Shown: positions 1 to 12,256 of the stretch, piece after piece
Layout of the letters: each line of letters begins with the position of its first letter
Position numbering within the stretch: the first letter of the stretch is position 1
From: Lingula anatina
Lineage: Eukaryota; Brachiopoda; Lingulata; Lingulida; Lingulidae
Reading direction: 5' to 3'
Assembly (NCBI RefSeq): GCF_001039355.2
Contig: NW_019775835.1
Location: forward strand, 73,013 to 137,012
DNA: 64,000 nucleotides
Notes under the pieces: generated by a model
What the model saw: only the letters and a program-made list of their open reading frames with translations
The model's database searches: none
What the model was told of the DNA's origin: nothing
Translations under genes and position numbers: made by a program

Positions 1-274
1 CAAGCGTGTGTGTGTGTGTGTGTGTGTGTGTGGGTTGGGGGGGGGGGGGTTCTTCATGCATCTAAATAAAAACTGACCCCCCACCACTGAAACAGAGTCT
101 AATAGCCATGTCTTATCAGTAAGGGTCTAAAATAAGACCCACATAAAAATTTAATTGCAACATCCAACATTTTTTCACTCTCATTTTTATATTGATACAC
201 AAAGCAAATTATGCTTTATACATGCTGCACATAATCATGAGATAAAATTAAACAAGAAAAATAATTTTGCTCAC
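1..274. other. Cyclin K intron with (GT)n and poly-G
   Basis: A (GT)n run at about 7-32 and a G run at about 40-49 open the window. The rest is AT-rich intron on the minus-strand cyclin K gene, ending at the donor GTGAGC (forward 269-274). Confidence 0.6.
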
Positions 275-1715
275 CTTTGATGCCTTTGGCAAACCTAAGC
301 AGGAATGAATAGGGGTGGTCCACCTGCAGGTCAAACTTGATGGTTTGTAGCAGAATTCTCTCCATAGTGATCACTTCCTCCTACAAATAAATGTTAATTT
401 ACTGCATAAAAATAATAATGGATTAATAAGTACTATGAGTTTCTTTAGTATGAATATAGCTTCACTGATGCTTTATCTTAATCACAGATAAATAATAACA
501 GACAAAATAGCAACAAGTACTGAACCAACAATGGTAACTTAAAAGGCACATGACCAAAATTTAATGTCCTCCATGCTTTCACCTTCAGAACAAAACATTG
601 AGAACAGATAGCAGGCTAGTATATATATGATGTACCTTGGGGTCTTCTCCAAACACCATGAAATGTTGGTCAGGCAACATGGACCTTGCTGTCTTAATGA
701 TGTCCTTGCACTTCTTAGGTGTCTCCTCTACCTTCCCAGCCAGGAATAGACAGCAGGCACCCATCACCTGGATACAGGAGGACACAGGGGTTAGTGGAGG
801 GTTAACAGCTTCTATGTACACAGTATTTTAATAGCAGTAAATAAATCTCTACATATTCTATGTTTTATCTTAAAGTTAACCCTGACTGACACCATACTTA
901 TATAACTGGTACTAGTAAGTTACTTTCATAAAGTTAACTTGATATATTTCCTTACATTTCTTTAAATCAGAACTTTCACATTAAAAATCAAGCTTGATTT
1001 TCATGCTTGGCAAGACATTCATATTACACTGCTTCATTTATCATATTTTACAACTGACACCTTATCGTAATTAAGACATTACTCTCCACTCACATATCTG
1101 TGGAATTCTCTAAAGGAATGGTACATGTAAAACCTGTGGAAGTACACGACTCCTGTGGCACACGTGTCATAACGACTGGTGATGCAGTTAAGGAAATTAG
1201 GAATTATTTTGATAACATACATTATGTTAGTATTCAACTTATATATTAGTCATTACCTTGTTCTTAAAGTATAAAAGATTTCATGACTTCACATATCTTC
1301 AATATAAGCCTTCCCCACTCCCCATCCCCAGTGTTATCATAATCTAAATATTTATAAGATTATTTTATAGCCAAACTGGGTTATTAATTCTGGTAGAATT
1401 CATTGCATGCTATACAAGCAGTACAGTAACAAATCTTTGCACAAATAACCTGTTACATCCACTTTCACATTTCTCATATTTATTTCATTATTTTAGTTTG
1501 AGAAAATAGTAAGACTCCAACTCCAGACCTAAGCCTAGCTCTACATGAGTCATGTGGTATAAGGATACAGTCCTAGTTTGTTGCCAGCATCAATAATAAA
1601 CCTGGCCCCCTCCTTGCGGTATCGGGCCTCTGTTTCCTGGTCAATGCCGTCTGCCTGGGACGGAGTTTTCTGAAACTCATCTTTATCATAGTACCAACAA
1701 GGCATGCTGGGAATA
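275..1715 (-). CDS. CCNK: Cyclin K, partial (four exons; C-terminal part beyond left edge)
   Basis: Cyclin K is the regulatory partner of CDK12/CDK13, which phosphorylate the RNA polymerase II C-terminal domain in the nucleus. Minus-strand exons are 1569-1715, 1094-1175, 636-767 and 275-380, all with GT-AG borders and matching phases. They encode [10 protein letters not shown]..., [18 protein letters not shown]..., [20 protein letters not shown]... and [20 protein letters not shown]..., following the cyclin box of human cyclin K in order. The gene runs off the window after FAKGIKG, so the second cyclin fold and tail are missing here. The start is uncertain. A well-placed ATG lies at 1705, but exon 1569-1715 has a clear acceptor (TTTCAG), and an upstream mini-exon at 2200-2240 (MCSEAVTEKCGEML) would join in frame. 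It is head-to-head with SETD3. Confidence 0.93.
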
Positions 1716-2507
1716 CTGAAAGAATCATGTGGTAAATTTAGAGAGGTGAAAATATTACCTCACTGGCATGGCAAGACAGTGTCATTGTTGTATTTTACAT
1801 CCTATTATTGTTTAGAATACTACAAGTCTACATTTACAAATGACAAAAACAAATTGCTCAAAGTTTAAGGTCTACGGATTTTTTTGCATTATTTTTTATA
1901 AAAGCAAACTACGTAGGAAAAGCACTGTAGGGCAGAACTAAGATATGTGAATCTGTTCACATCTGTATAATTTTTTCATAAAAAATAACACATTACAGAT
2001 TCAGATTACATTATTTTAGTGTCTGCAATTTGCGTCTGACTGGAAGTAGCATGTGAAGGTGTCTTTTCTAAGGATATCTTATGAAATGTACAACTATTAG
2101 GATTTATATATACCCACTTACTCAAGCGTTGTAGATAAATACGTTTATGCTTCTCTTATAACTTTTAAACAGTCATTTATCCCGGCAGCCGGCATTTACA
2201 GCATTTCTCCACATTTCTCGGTAACAGCTTCGGAGCACATGTATTGATGACGTAAGATGGAAGCAAGAGAGGCCACTTCGATAATTTTGATCGAATTCTT
2301 TAAGATAATGCCATGTGTCTAAAAACTTAAGAGCTTTGTTGATTTTTATTGAAATTTATATGTTTTGATTTTAAGATTTGAAGTTAAAGATACATTTTGT
2401 CAATATCCGACACTGAGCAGCGCATAAAACTATGACGTCACATCAGCTACACAACCGGTTGTATTTAGGCGAAGGCATGTGCGCTGGTTTCTCTTGATAT
2501 TACTGCA
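1716..2507. promoter_or_regulatory. Divergent promoter between CCNK and SETD3
   Basis: Under 800 bases separate the first recognised cyclin K coding exon (minus) from the SETD3 start codon (plus). The stretch holds a perfect cAMP-response-element palindrome TGACGTCA at 2433-2440 and a related TGACGTAA at 2248-2255. It is locally less AT-rich than its flanks. A possible cyclin K first exon lies at 2200-2240. No TATA box is obvious. That it drives both genes is inferred from geometry only. Confidence 0.6.
2433..2440. promoter_or_regulatory. Perfect CRE palindrome upstream of SETD3
   Basis: TGACGTCA, the full CREB/ATF consensus, lies 68 bases upstream of the SETD3 start codon inside the divergent promoter. 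The site is seen directly; its use is inferred. Confidence 0.5.
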
Positions 2508-5500
2508 ATGGGAAGAAAAAGCAAACGCTCGAAGGCTGCATCAAATGAAAATGGGGACAGCGGTGGTCTCAGCAAATCTCAGAGGAAAGAACTGATGGAT
2601 TTGACCAAGCAGTTACTCGAAAGTAAGACTTTAAAATGCGCAGCTCGTTTGTTTACAAGCAGCAGCATCAGTCTCAGATGAAAGTTCGCCTTATAAGGAC
2701 ATAAGAATAAAGCACTTGAGTGTATTGAAAAGTCATATCTTATGGAACGCGCAATTACATTTGATTTCATTTTGATATAATTTTTGTTGAAAATATACTT
2801 GAAAAATTACTATATAATATTTACAATTTGTGAATAATATTGAAAGACTAACAGTTTAATTTGCAGTGCAAGTACATGTATGTCATAGAGTAATTAAAAA
2901 AGAAAGTTGCTTGCAAATAATAATCAAAACCAACCAGCTGGGAGAAAACTAAAGAAGCGAGAAAAAGAAGTAGAACCCCACAGTGAATCTCATTTGCTTA
3001 TTATAGTTGTTTCTGTGTTTTCAGAATGTGTGAAGCCAAGTGAACAGAATGAATGGGGGAACTTTCTGGAAATTCACGATTTGGTAGAAAGAGTCAGAAA
3101 GCTACAAGAGGGTATGTAGTGATTGTCATTTTATAATGGTTTTTAAAACAATAACAAATACTTTAATGTTTGTGACTTACAAATCAAGTGATGGATATAT
3201 TTTAAGTCTCTGAGTCTCTGGGAAGTTGCACCTTATGGTGGAGCACTGATTTTGAAATAGGTCATAAAGATTTGCAAATAATGAATTTCAAGTGCATAAT
3301 CCCAGATTACTGAAAAACTTAATCACCTTTTATTACAATATAACACGTAGCTTAGATGCTGCATCATTTCTATAGTACAGTTAGAGCACTTTGTGTATTT
3401 TCAGGTCATAATTTCCTTCCTGGAGACAGAGAGACACATTTCCCAGTATTTTTGACTTGGCTGAAGGACAATTGGGTAGATACAACAGCAGTCAGCATCA
3501 GAAAGTTTGAACATACTGGTTATGGATTAGAAGCTAAAAAAGAAGTGCAGGTAAAAAATTGTATATTTTCATTTTGATTTTTAGAACAGATTTCAAAGGG
3601 ATGCCTGATGTTATTTACTACTGATGTCATGTCATAGATCCAATATGTACCTTTGTTAAATAAAATTCAAAATGTTTTACACCAAAAATTGATTGTTTGT
3701 TGTAGATATTAGATGTTGCACATCACATCTGTACGATTGTCTTTTTATAGTGATAATTTTTTTGATCACCTATTAACATCTTGATTTACAGGAAAGTCAG
3801 CTCCTCCTGACCATCCCCAGGAAATTGATGCTAACAACAGAATCTGCTAAACTAACATGTCTCGGTGAGAAAATAGCAAACAAATAAAAAAAAAAAATAC
3901 AACAACAACAGATAATAATTTCTGCACAGGTTGTACAGGTTACATTATTGTATATATAATTAATGGTATATTGTAAAGTTAAGAACAACAGCAAACAGTT
4001 CTTTGGTATTTAAATAATGACTGTGTGATTGATAAAAATAAGCAATATAAAATATGTATTTCCATTATACAAAAATTTTTGTCTAGCAAAAATTCAACTT
4101 TTATTGTTACCTTGAAAGTTTTTAAAGAGTCTTCCATTAGATCTTGGTTCAATACTTTTTATTATGATATAAGTGGATTTTTGAGTGCACAAATTGTAAG
4201 TCTGTCTCTCACTTTGTCATTTTTCCAGGTTCACTTGTTGACAGTGATCCTCTACTGCAGAGTATGCCAACAGTGGTTCTTGCCTTACACCTCCTTATTG
4301 AGAGATGTGATGTGAATTCCTTATGGAGACCTTACATAGGTATTCTGTAATATTTTAAAAACACATGACGGTCATTGTTAGATTTGTGGTTTTTCAGAAT
4401 TGAAAGTTCATTACTTGACATTATTGCTAAATTTCAGAAAAATGTCTGACATCAAAATATGGGAAAGGTTTGTAAATGACAAAGTTTTGGAAATTCAACC
4501 AGTTTTTGTTAATACAGCTGCCTAAAAAAAAAGCAATTGTGTTGCTAACGAGATTTAGAGAAAACTCCTTAAAATCATTACGCCATGAAAAGGGTTTCAT
4601 TAAAAACTGTTGCATTAAATTATCCTAATTTGGAAAATTATGGAATTTGTAGTCATGAAGAGATATGCACAAAGTTCATCATTTTTAACTTTTATTAGAT
4701 ACTCTACCAGAAAGTTTTTCAACTCCGCTGTATTTCACCCCAGATGAAATCCAGTTACTGAAAGGATCTCCTGTCATGAGTAAGTGTGATTTAATGTGCT
4801 TTATATTCTGATATGTTAGATATGTTAAATATGTCAAGATTCAAAATGTTTGGTTTCTGCTCATTATTTCATTCATATTATGGAAAGAAAAAGGTGTTTA
4901 AGTTTTAGAAAATTTGAAAGAATCAACTTGATGATAAAAAATAATGCCCAAATGTTAGTAAAAGTAAATGCACAAATATATATGTATACCATGTTAATGA
5001 AAATAATTTCAGGTGAAGTCCTGAAGCAATATAAACACATAGCAAGACAATATGCATATCTTCACAAGTTATTTCAAGTAAGGAAATAAAAGTGTTCTGC
5101 CATATTTAATTGTCTTTTTTATAGACTTAAGCTAGCTTGTGGATTTCATATATTTTGTTTAAGTTATTAAGAATTTGTCAAATGATAGTTTTGAGCCAAA
5201 TTGGTGACATTCTAAAGTTTATTCATTATTAAGCCAAAGTTCTATTTTGCAAAATTCATTTACATGATCACATGATGTCAGCGAATTGCCTCGTTCTGAA
5301 ATTTAAAAATAGAAAAAGAAAGAAAAACTCTTGATGATGTAAATGTTGGATGTGTTGACATTGAGCTTGATATGTTGAAATGTTTCTGTTTTAGGGTTTA
5401 CCTGATGGCAAGTGTCCTCTCAAACACCAGTTCACCTATGATGACTACAGGTATTAACTCTATGGACTGTGGTTGATGTAGTGCACAAAACTTGCCTGAA

Positions 5501-8500
5501 CCACTTAGGATTGTGTTCAAGTTTTTTTATTTTAACCACACATAACATATTGGAGTGACCTGATATTGAGTTCAGTTTTTTAGCCTTATAGGTTTGTTTT
5601 TTTTTACCTAATAATTATGTAAATTCAGGAAGCATAATACAAATAAGTGACTCTTTAATACTTAACCTCATGCATAATAATTATCCTGAATCATTTATTA
5701 ATTATACAATATACCAAAATCTTGGGTATGCATGTCTCATACTGAGTGACGATGATAATTTCCAGATCCACTGTTTTGGTGAGTGTATATTACCACTATG
5801 GGGAATTCTTGGTCAGTTAACTCTAGTCAGGTTGTTTAGCCACTGTAATATGAGAAAAATCAATGCATGAACACCCTTAGGCTAGTAACATGTTTGATAC
5901 AGCACATGTTTGTTGCTGGAATCTGTGTCTTTACACAAAACATATCAACCAGTGGGTCAGAAAAAAAGATTTTTAGAAGTATTTAAAATGAATTCTGGGT
6001 TCCAGGTTTGAAAAACATTCTCATCTCTTTATTTTGGGAGGCTCATATTCATCAGATTGAGCTCTGGTTTGAAGTTGTCAACTGTTTTTAATGTGCAAAT
6101 GAGGGTACCGTAGATCATTATGGTTTTCAACAGCATTGGATTGACACCAAACTGAAAGTAAGAATACACTTTTAAATCAGGTTGAAGTAAAAATGAGGAA
6201 ATACTGACATTATTATAATTGACACAGGTCCTTATTTATTATTTAAATGTAGATTCCAGTCTGTTAACTTAGTATGGTGGCAGGACTGCAGTGTAGACTC
6301 TTTAACATTTTGGCATGCATAATTAATTAATTAAATAAGTAACAGGAAATAATATAATGATAGAAGAAATGAATTCCCTGAAACTAGATATTGTGCATGG
6401 ACCTGGGAATGGACCTAGTATAACCATGACAGGCATATGAGAAGCATTACTTTTATGTTTCTTTATTGAAAAATATGGCATTAAAATTTTGCAATAGTGG
6501 CATAGCAGTTTCAGGCAAATAGTCTTCGAGCTAATTGTTTCATGTCTCAAATTTAGTAAAAACTAATTGTGCTTAATTAAAATAAGAAAAAATAAAGCAC
6601 AGTAGGCATATTGGCTTGTGGATTTCTACTTATGTGGTAATTTTATAAAGGGAAAATAAGTATAAATGGAAAATTAGTATTATTTAGGCAATATGACATA
6701 CAGAGTGACAGGATCCTTTAGTGCTCACACCCCCTTTTAAAATGCACATTGTTTTCTTAACAATAAAATAATGGCATGGGCCCCTGTAGCTAGAATTGGT
6801 GCTGGGAGTGAGGGTACAACCTATGGTATATATTATATTAAAATATTGTCAAATATCACTAGTAACCTTACAGTATCTGTAATTTTGTTGACACAGATAA
6901 ATGTGATAAGTATTAAAAGAATGGGAAAGTTACTCTGGTGTCAGTCATGTTCAACAGGATGAAATTTTATATATTGTGATGTGTATTTAAATATGTATAT
7001 GATAGTATTGTAATTCTACCACCACAAAATGAAAGATGCAGCAATAAGAAGACCCAAAATTGCTACATATTTTGGTGACCAACAATGGAAATACATAATA
7101 GAAGCAAACATATGATTATCTGTCTTATTTGCAAACATTAATTAGTCTGTTATTAATGTTTTAGGTGGGCAGTGTCAGCAATAATGACAAGACAGAACCA
7201 GATTCCTACACCAGATGGACAACAGATGATCAACGCTTTAATTCCCTTCTGGGACATGTGCAATCATACTAATGGACAGGTGAATGAATGATCTCACATT
7301 TTCTTTTAAATCTACTCTGTCTGATTTTAAATGAAGTAACTATTTTATATTTTGCTGTGTTTATTTTGATTTATGAAATGAAAGAGAAAAATTCCTCTCT
7401 GCTGCCTCCACTACTGTAACAGTAACATGGAAATGGTACTGCCCTACTCATAAGAAAGGTGATTCTTCATTAGACTAAAAGAAAGATAGGTAATCTGCAA
7501 GTTTTTTATTTTATTTTGTAGTTCACAACAGATTACAATTTAGAGAAGGACTGCAGTGAATGTTTTGCCCTCAGAAATTTCAAGGAAGGAGAGCAGGTAA
7601 GGAGGTGTAACGATTGCATGGGGTAGAGATCACTCAAATTAAGTGCCATTTGGGGGCGGGGGTTAACTCAGAATTGGCAGAGCAGTAAAAAAGCAATGGT
7701 TATTCTGTCCTGCAGACATTTTTGTAATTTCTCATCACAACTTAAAACTAATGGTATAAATTAACATGGTTTTGTAATTTTTTGCAACTGCAGATCTACA
7801 TCTTCTATGGCTCCCGGAGTAATGCACAACTTCTCCTATACAGTGGTTTTGTCTTCCCAGAAAACCAGAATGACACATTGGACATAAAACTAGGTGTGTG
7901 ATGCCACAGAGACATTGGATACTGCTGCTAAGCATAATCGGTTTCTCCTTTTTATACCATTTCATACCAACCCTTAAGAGGAAAATGAGATTGTAGTTTG
8001 GAATTTTGTTTAAAAAAAAACAAAACAAAAATATGATGATGTGATTTGCAAAAGTATGGACAACACATTTAACAGAACGTTTTTTTGGGTCATGATAGTT
8101 TCAAATTATGGCTTCAAAGCAATGCTAAAAATGTCTTGTGTTAAGAAAAAGTTATTTGTCTTCTTTGTTTCAGGGATAAGTAAAAATGATCCATTATATA
8201 CATTAAAGATAAATTTGCTCACAAAGTTAGGAATAATAGGGTAAGTAATCTGGTACATTTTAATGCCATTTTAAGCATATGTTAATTGATTGCATCTCTT
8301 AATTACATCGTTGAAATTGTAAAAAACTAATTAAATCCAACTACCCACATGTTCTTTTGAATTATGTTATCTTATTGTTCAGATGTTGCATATTATGTTG
8401 AGCATACATACTTAAGAATTGTAAGGCCTGTCACTCACCATAAAACACAGAAAAATAAAAGCATATATTTCAGTGCTGGAATTACGTAAGTCACAATTGA

Positions 8501-9672
8501 GAAGAATGCAGCTATTTATCTTTGCCAATATAAAATTCTGTAAAGATGTTTAAATTAAATATTTGAATTTGGCAAAAAAAGGGCTGCATCCTGGAGTGAT
8601 TTTTTAAATAATTTTGTGTTTTGTTTGCAGTTCTGGAATGTTCAGCTTGTACTGTGGAGAGCAGCCTGTTGATAGCAAGCTACTGGCCTTCCTTAGGATA
8701 TTTAACATGAATGAAGGTGATTTTGCTGCTTCTTTATGTGTTTTTCCTTTTTTCGGTGGATAGCAATGAATAGAATTGAGATTTCCTAATTCTCTGTATA
8801 TTTTGCTATCTTTGCATGATGCAAAGTTTAATGGGATTATGGTGTAACAAAGTTTGCTTAAATGTGTTCACTCACTGAATAGAAAATCAGAAGATTTTTA
8901 GTTTGCATTTGCATATCTTATTAGATAGACTCATGTTATTATAAAACAATGGATGAATATGTGCTCATGTCAATGCATTTTCAGAACAACTAAAGCAGAT
9001 CTCTGAAGAAGAATGCCTGGAGAAGCTTGGAGATCTGGAGTCAGACGTGTCCCAGGAGTTAGAACAGAAAGTATGGAGTTTTCTAGAAACAAGATGTTCT
9101 CTTTTGCTGAGGTCTTATCAAAACTTTGAGGTAAGCTGACATTCTTCTGTCAAAATTAAAGTAGGAGGAACCATTATGGTTTGGGAAGTTGCAGAAACTG
9201 GCTTTGAATAATTGATCAAAACAAAAATGGCAAACTACTTCTATTTCTCTTCATTAATTTAGATTTGGCTAAAATGTTGTTCAAATTCCATTCCTTTTAG
9301 CTTTACCTTTTATTACGTTAGAGTGGTTCCATTTGCATGCAACTAATTTTATCTAAGTTTTTGAAAAATTGATACCGATGTGCATCTCAATTTCATTTTC
9401 ATTTCTTATTTAGCAAACTTGGAGATTGTTAAAACCTGTTCTCCATTACTATTCTAAGCCTGCATTGTTTATTTAGGTTATTTTCTCCACATTACTACTT
9501 AGGCCTATTCTTCTTGTTTTAGGATAATGGCAAGATTTCAGATGGTGACACTCGGTCAGATAATGCAAGACTTTGCCTGCAGTTGAGAAAATGCGAAAAG
9601 TCCATACTTCAGAAAACTTTAGAATTTGCCAAATCCAAAAAGGAGAAATATAATATTAATGAATTGGCATAA
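2508..9672 (+). CDS. SETD3: SETD3 actin-histidine N-methyltransferase, 15 exons, 490 aa
   Basis: SETD3 transfers a methyl group from S-adenosylmethionine to actin His73 in the cytoplasm. Exons: 2508-2622, 3025-3111, 3405-3550, 3792-3864, 4229-4339, 4699-4779, 5013-5077, 5395-5450, 7165-7279, 7522-7596, 7794-7893, 8174-8240, 8631-8716, 8985-9130, 9523-9672. All have GT-AG borders and the sum is 1473 nt in one frame. The N-terminus MGRKSKRSK resembles human MGKKSRVK. The SET core is about residues 95-315 and the Rubisco-LSMT-type substrate-binding domain follows. Numbering matches human: N256 in TRQNQIP, W274 and N278-H279 in WDMCNHTNG, and Y313 in IYIFYGSRSNAQ. The protein ends after NINELA, about 100 residues before human SETD3, so it lacks the acidic, low-complexity tail. 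An AATAAA is at 9814-9819. The largest intron is 5451-7164. Exons 12-15 are repeated downstream. Confidence 0.96.
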
Positions 9673-10464
9673 TCCTGAACCTTATCTTCTAATTCACCAA
9701 TCTTTACTTAGATTGGAACAGGTTCTGTGTGCCTTGTGTAGAAAACTTTTCCATGTGGAAAATGTTTTTGCCAAATATGATTTTTATTCCTAGAAATGAC
9801 ATAATTATGAGGAAATAAATAAAATTAGTTTTCTTTTTTCATATATTGGTTGGTCTGATGATAGACACTGATGAAAGCTTTACTGTAAGCTTGTGTTGAT
9901 GCAAATTTTTTTCCTATCCTGAATAATATATGAAATGTTTTATTTCTTTTGATAATTGTATGAAAAAATTGATTTGTTTTGGAACATTTGAAGAAAGACC
10001 CTAAGTTATGAAAGAAGCAGGGGAAAGCACACTCCTTAATGATATTAACATGTTCAAGATTTTATTTCCTGTTAGAATTGATTGAAAACTTTTCTTACTT
10101 AAAGGGGCATTTTATACAATATAACAACATTTGCAGCTTACTCTAGAAAATAAAACACTTCTGTGCCATACAATTTACAAAGACATTTAAACTCTGTTGT
10201 TAATTTATGTTTTGTGTCACCACAATTTCTCTTGGTGGTAGAGTGGTGAGATCTACATGAATAAAACTTTTATAAAAAGGAATAGATTTGGGTTCATTCT
10301 TTTTCTGGCAATACCAATTCTTAAATTGGTTGAACAAGGAACATTTTAAATGAAAAAGAGTACCAATAAATTGATATCAATTTGATTTTGTATCTCTAGT
10401 TTAGGTAAAAATTAAAATGAAACAATCATGTACACTTCAGCAGATGGTTGAAAGATGGTAATAT
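7953..10464 (+). repeat. Local duplication A, upstream copy (SETD3 intron 11 to 3' flank)
   Basis: About 2.5 kb, from the middle of SETD3 intron 11 through exons 12-15 and the 3' flank, recurs at 12257-14748 in the same orientation with scattered substitutions and small indels. Homology ends at GGTAATAT, two bases before the N at 10466. Confidence 0.9.
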
Positions 10465-10465
10465 T
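9673..10465 (+). other. SETD3 3' flank / 3' UTR
   Basis: This is AT-rich non-coding sequence with a poly(A) signal AATAAA at 9814-9819. It belongs to the segment repeated at 12257-14748 and runs up to the single N at 10466. No other gene is seen. Confidence 0.7.
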
Positions 10466-10466
10466 N
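10466..10466. other. Single-N assembly gap at the end of duplication A
   Basis: An undetermined base falls just after the point where the two copies of the SETD3 3' segment stop matching. It probably marks a contig join, so sequence to its right may not be truly contiguous with that to its left. Confidence 0.8.
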
Positions 10467-12256
10467 CGTCAGTAGGCAATGCAGTTTGTTTGGTAAATTT
10501 TTCTGGCAATTAAACTGTTTTTTTGTGAAATTTTTATTTTTCACTTATTGGCATTTTCAAAAGTGACTTAGAACCTCCATGGGCTTGAAGACCCATGCTA
10601 GTCACATTTTCTGAAAATCCTTGATACGTATATTTTATTATTAAAAAATTGCTGTTAAGCATTATGTAATGTTGCATCAAAATAGAAGAAAACATAATTT
10701 TTGGTGCTGCTGCCATGATGACCATTATGGGAAAACCATGTTACTGTCAAACTTTCAAAAAAGAAACACAGGACTAAAATGCAGCCTGAGTTGGAAAAGC
10801 AAATTATTCTGTAATTTTTTATGAAATGTTACATCAAAATTGACAAATATCTTTTTGCACTGCTACTGCAAACATTATGAAAAGAAAACTTATCATTATT
10901 ATTAACTTATGAGTATGATTTTTAGGATTGGCAGGCAGTTCAAATTAGAAAGCCAGGTCAATTGGGTTATCATTTATTATTGAATTTTATGCAATTTTGT
11001 GTGAAATTTTTATTTTTCTCATTCTGGCACTTTCTAAGTAAAAACTTGAACTTTGATGGGCCTGAAGCCTTATGCTTTTTACCTTCGTCTGTGTTACCTG
11101 TTGTGCAAAATTAAAATTTGATGTTGACTGTGCAGTTAAACATAATGTATTATTGCATCAAAATTGGTAGTCTCCTATTTTGCGCATTATCGTTTTGTGC
11201 TTTTCTTAAGTTGTGACTTATGGGCCTGACAGACCTTTGAGAGGGTCAGTCTGTAAATTTCCCTTGGGTATCACTTAGCTAATTTCAGTGTTATAAACTT
11301 ATTTGCCTAATTAATAGGCCATTAAATGAGATTACATAAAGCACACTTGTTGATATTTCCCTGTAAACTCCCAAAGGTTAAGCTCTCTGCTAGATTAATA
11401 ATAAGAAAGCAGTGATAATTATGCAGGTACATTTTGTTTAATATTGCAAATAAGTTTTTAATATATATATATATATATATATCAAACTCAAAGATTAAAA
11501 GTTTGAATAGCAGCTTTACAGCTTCATTGGAATTATATTTACCTCTGCCAAGGAGGTTATATTTTCACCCCTGTTTGTCTGTCATCAACATAACTCAAAA
11601 AGTTATGGGCCAAAGAGGACAATAATCAATAATAATCAACAATTTCTGCCTTGGCAGAGGTCTGCACTCTCGGAGCGCTTTTCTAGTTTTGTTATGTTTT
11701 CCTTTATAATTTTTTCTCAAGCACTTGCATTTGTGACTTTTACCTCTCATCCGCCTGAGGCTCTGACATTTCTCTATTTCCACATAAGCAGTTGTATTGT
11801 TTTTTATGTCCTTAAACATTATGTTACTTATGTAATATTATTTTATGCACTGTCATCATTTTTCAAATATTGAGACTTTCATCATGTGAATTTGAACTCT
11901 CATGGTCCTGAAACTGTAATCTTATTGAAGGGGTGGATTGAGACCATCTTCTGGGTCTTCAGGAAGACAGGTTATTAAGTTTATATTGACTGGTATCTAT
12001 TTTTTTCTGTTGGAAGACCATCAAAATGGAGAATGGATCAAAATAGATACTTTGGAATACTGTCAGAAAATATCTCAGGGTCCGCTCCTGTTATTGACCA
12101 TGTTACCTGTTGTGCATGATTAAAATTCAGTGTTGACAGACAGTGCTATTTTAAGCATTATTTATTATTGCATCAAAATTGACAAAATGACCTTTTTTGC
12201 ATCTTTATTTTCTGTTTTTTGTCTGTACATTTGACAGCTTTGCTGCCTTGTTATAC
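10467..12256. repeat. Degenerate dispersed repeats between the two SETD3 segments
   Basis: No gene is seen. Three or more diverged copies of one unit recur near 10519-10730, 10985-11190 and 11870-12200. Each shows a 'gggcctgaagc'-like phrase, then 'ttacctgttgtgcaaaatt'-like, then 'attgcatcaaaattg'-like. A (TA)n run is at about 11459-11482 and a small inverted-repeat element is at 11541-11661. This looks like transposon-derived sequence inserted upstream of the second SETD3 segment. Confidence 0.55.
11541..11661. mobile_element. Short element with 13-bp terminal inverted repeats
   Basis: ACCTCTGCCAAGG at 11541-11553 is the exact reverse complement of CCTTGGCAGAGGT at 11649-11661. The body contains 'ttttcacccctgtttgtct' and 'aactcaaaaagttatgg', and the flank reads 'ctgcactctcggagcgctt'. 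From memory this resembles a repeat common in marine-animal genomes, here shortened. It has no coding capacity. Confidence 0.5.
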
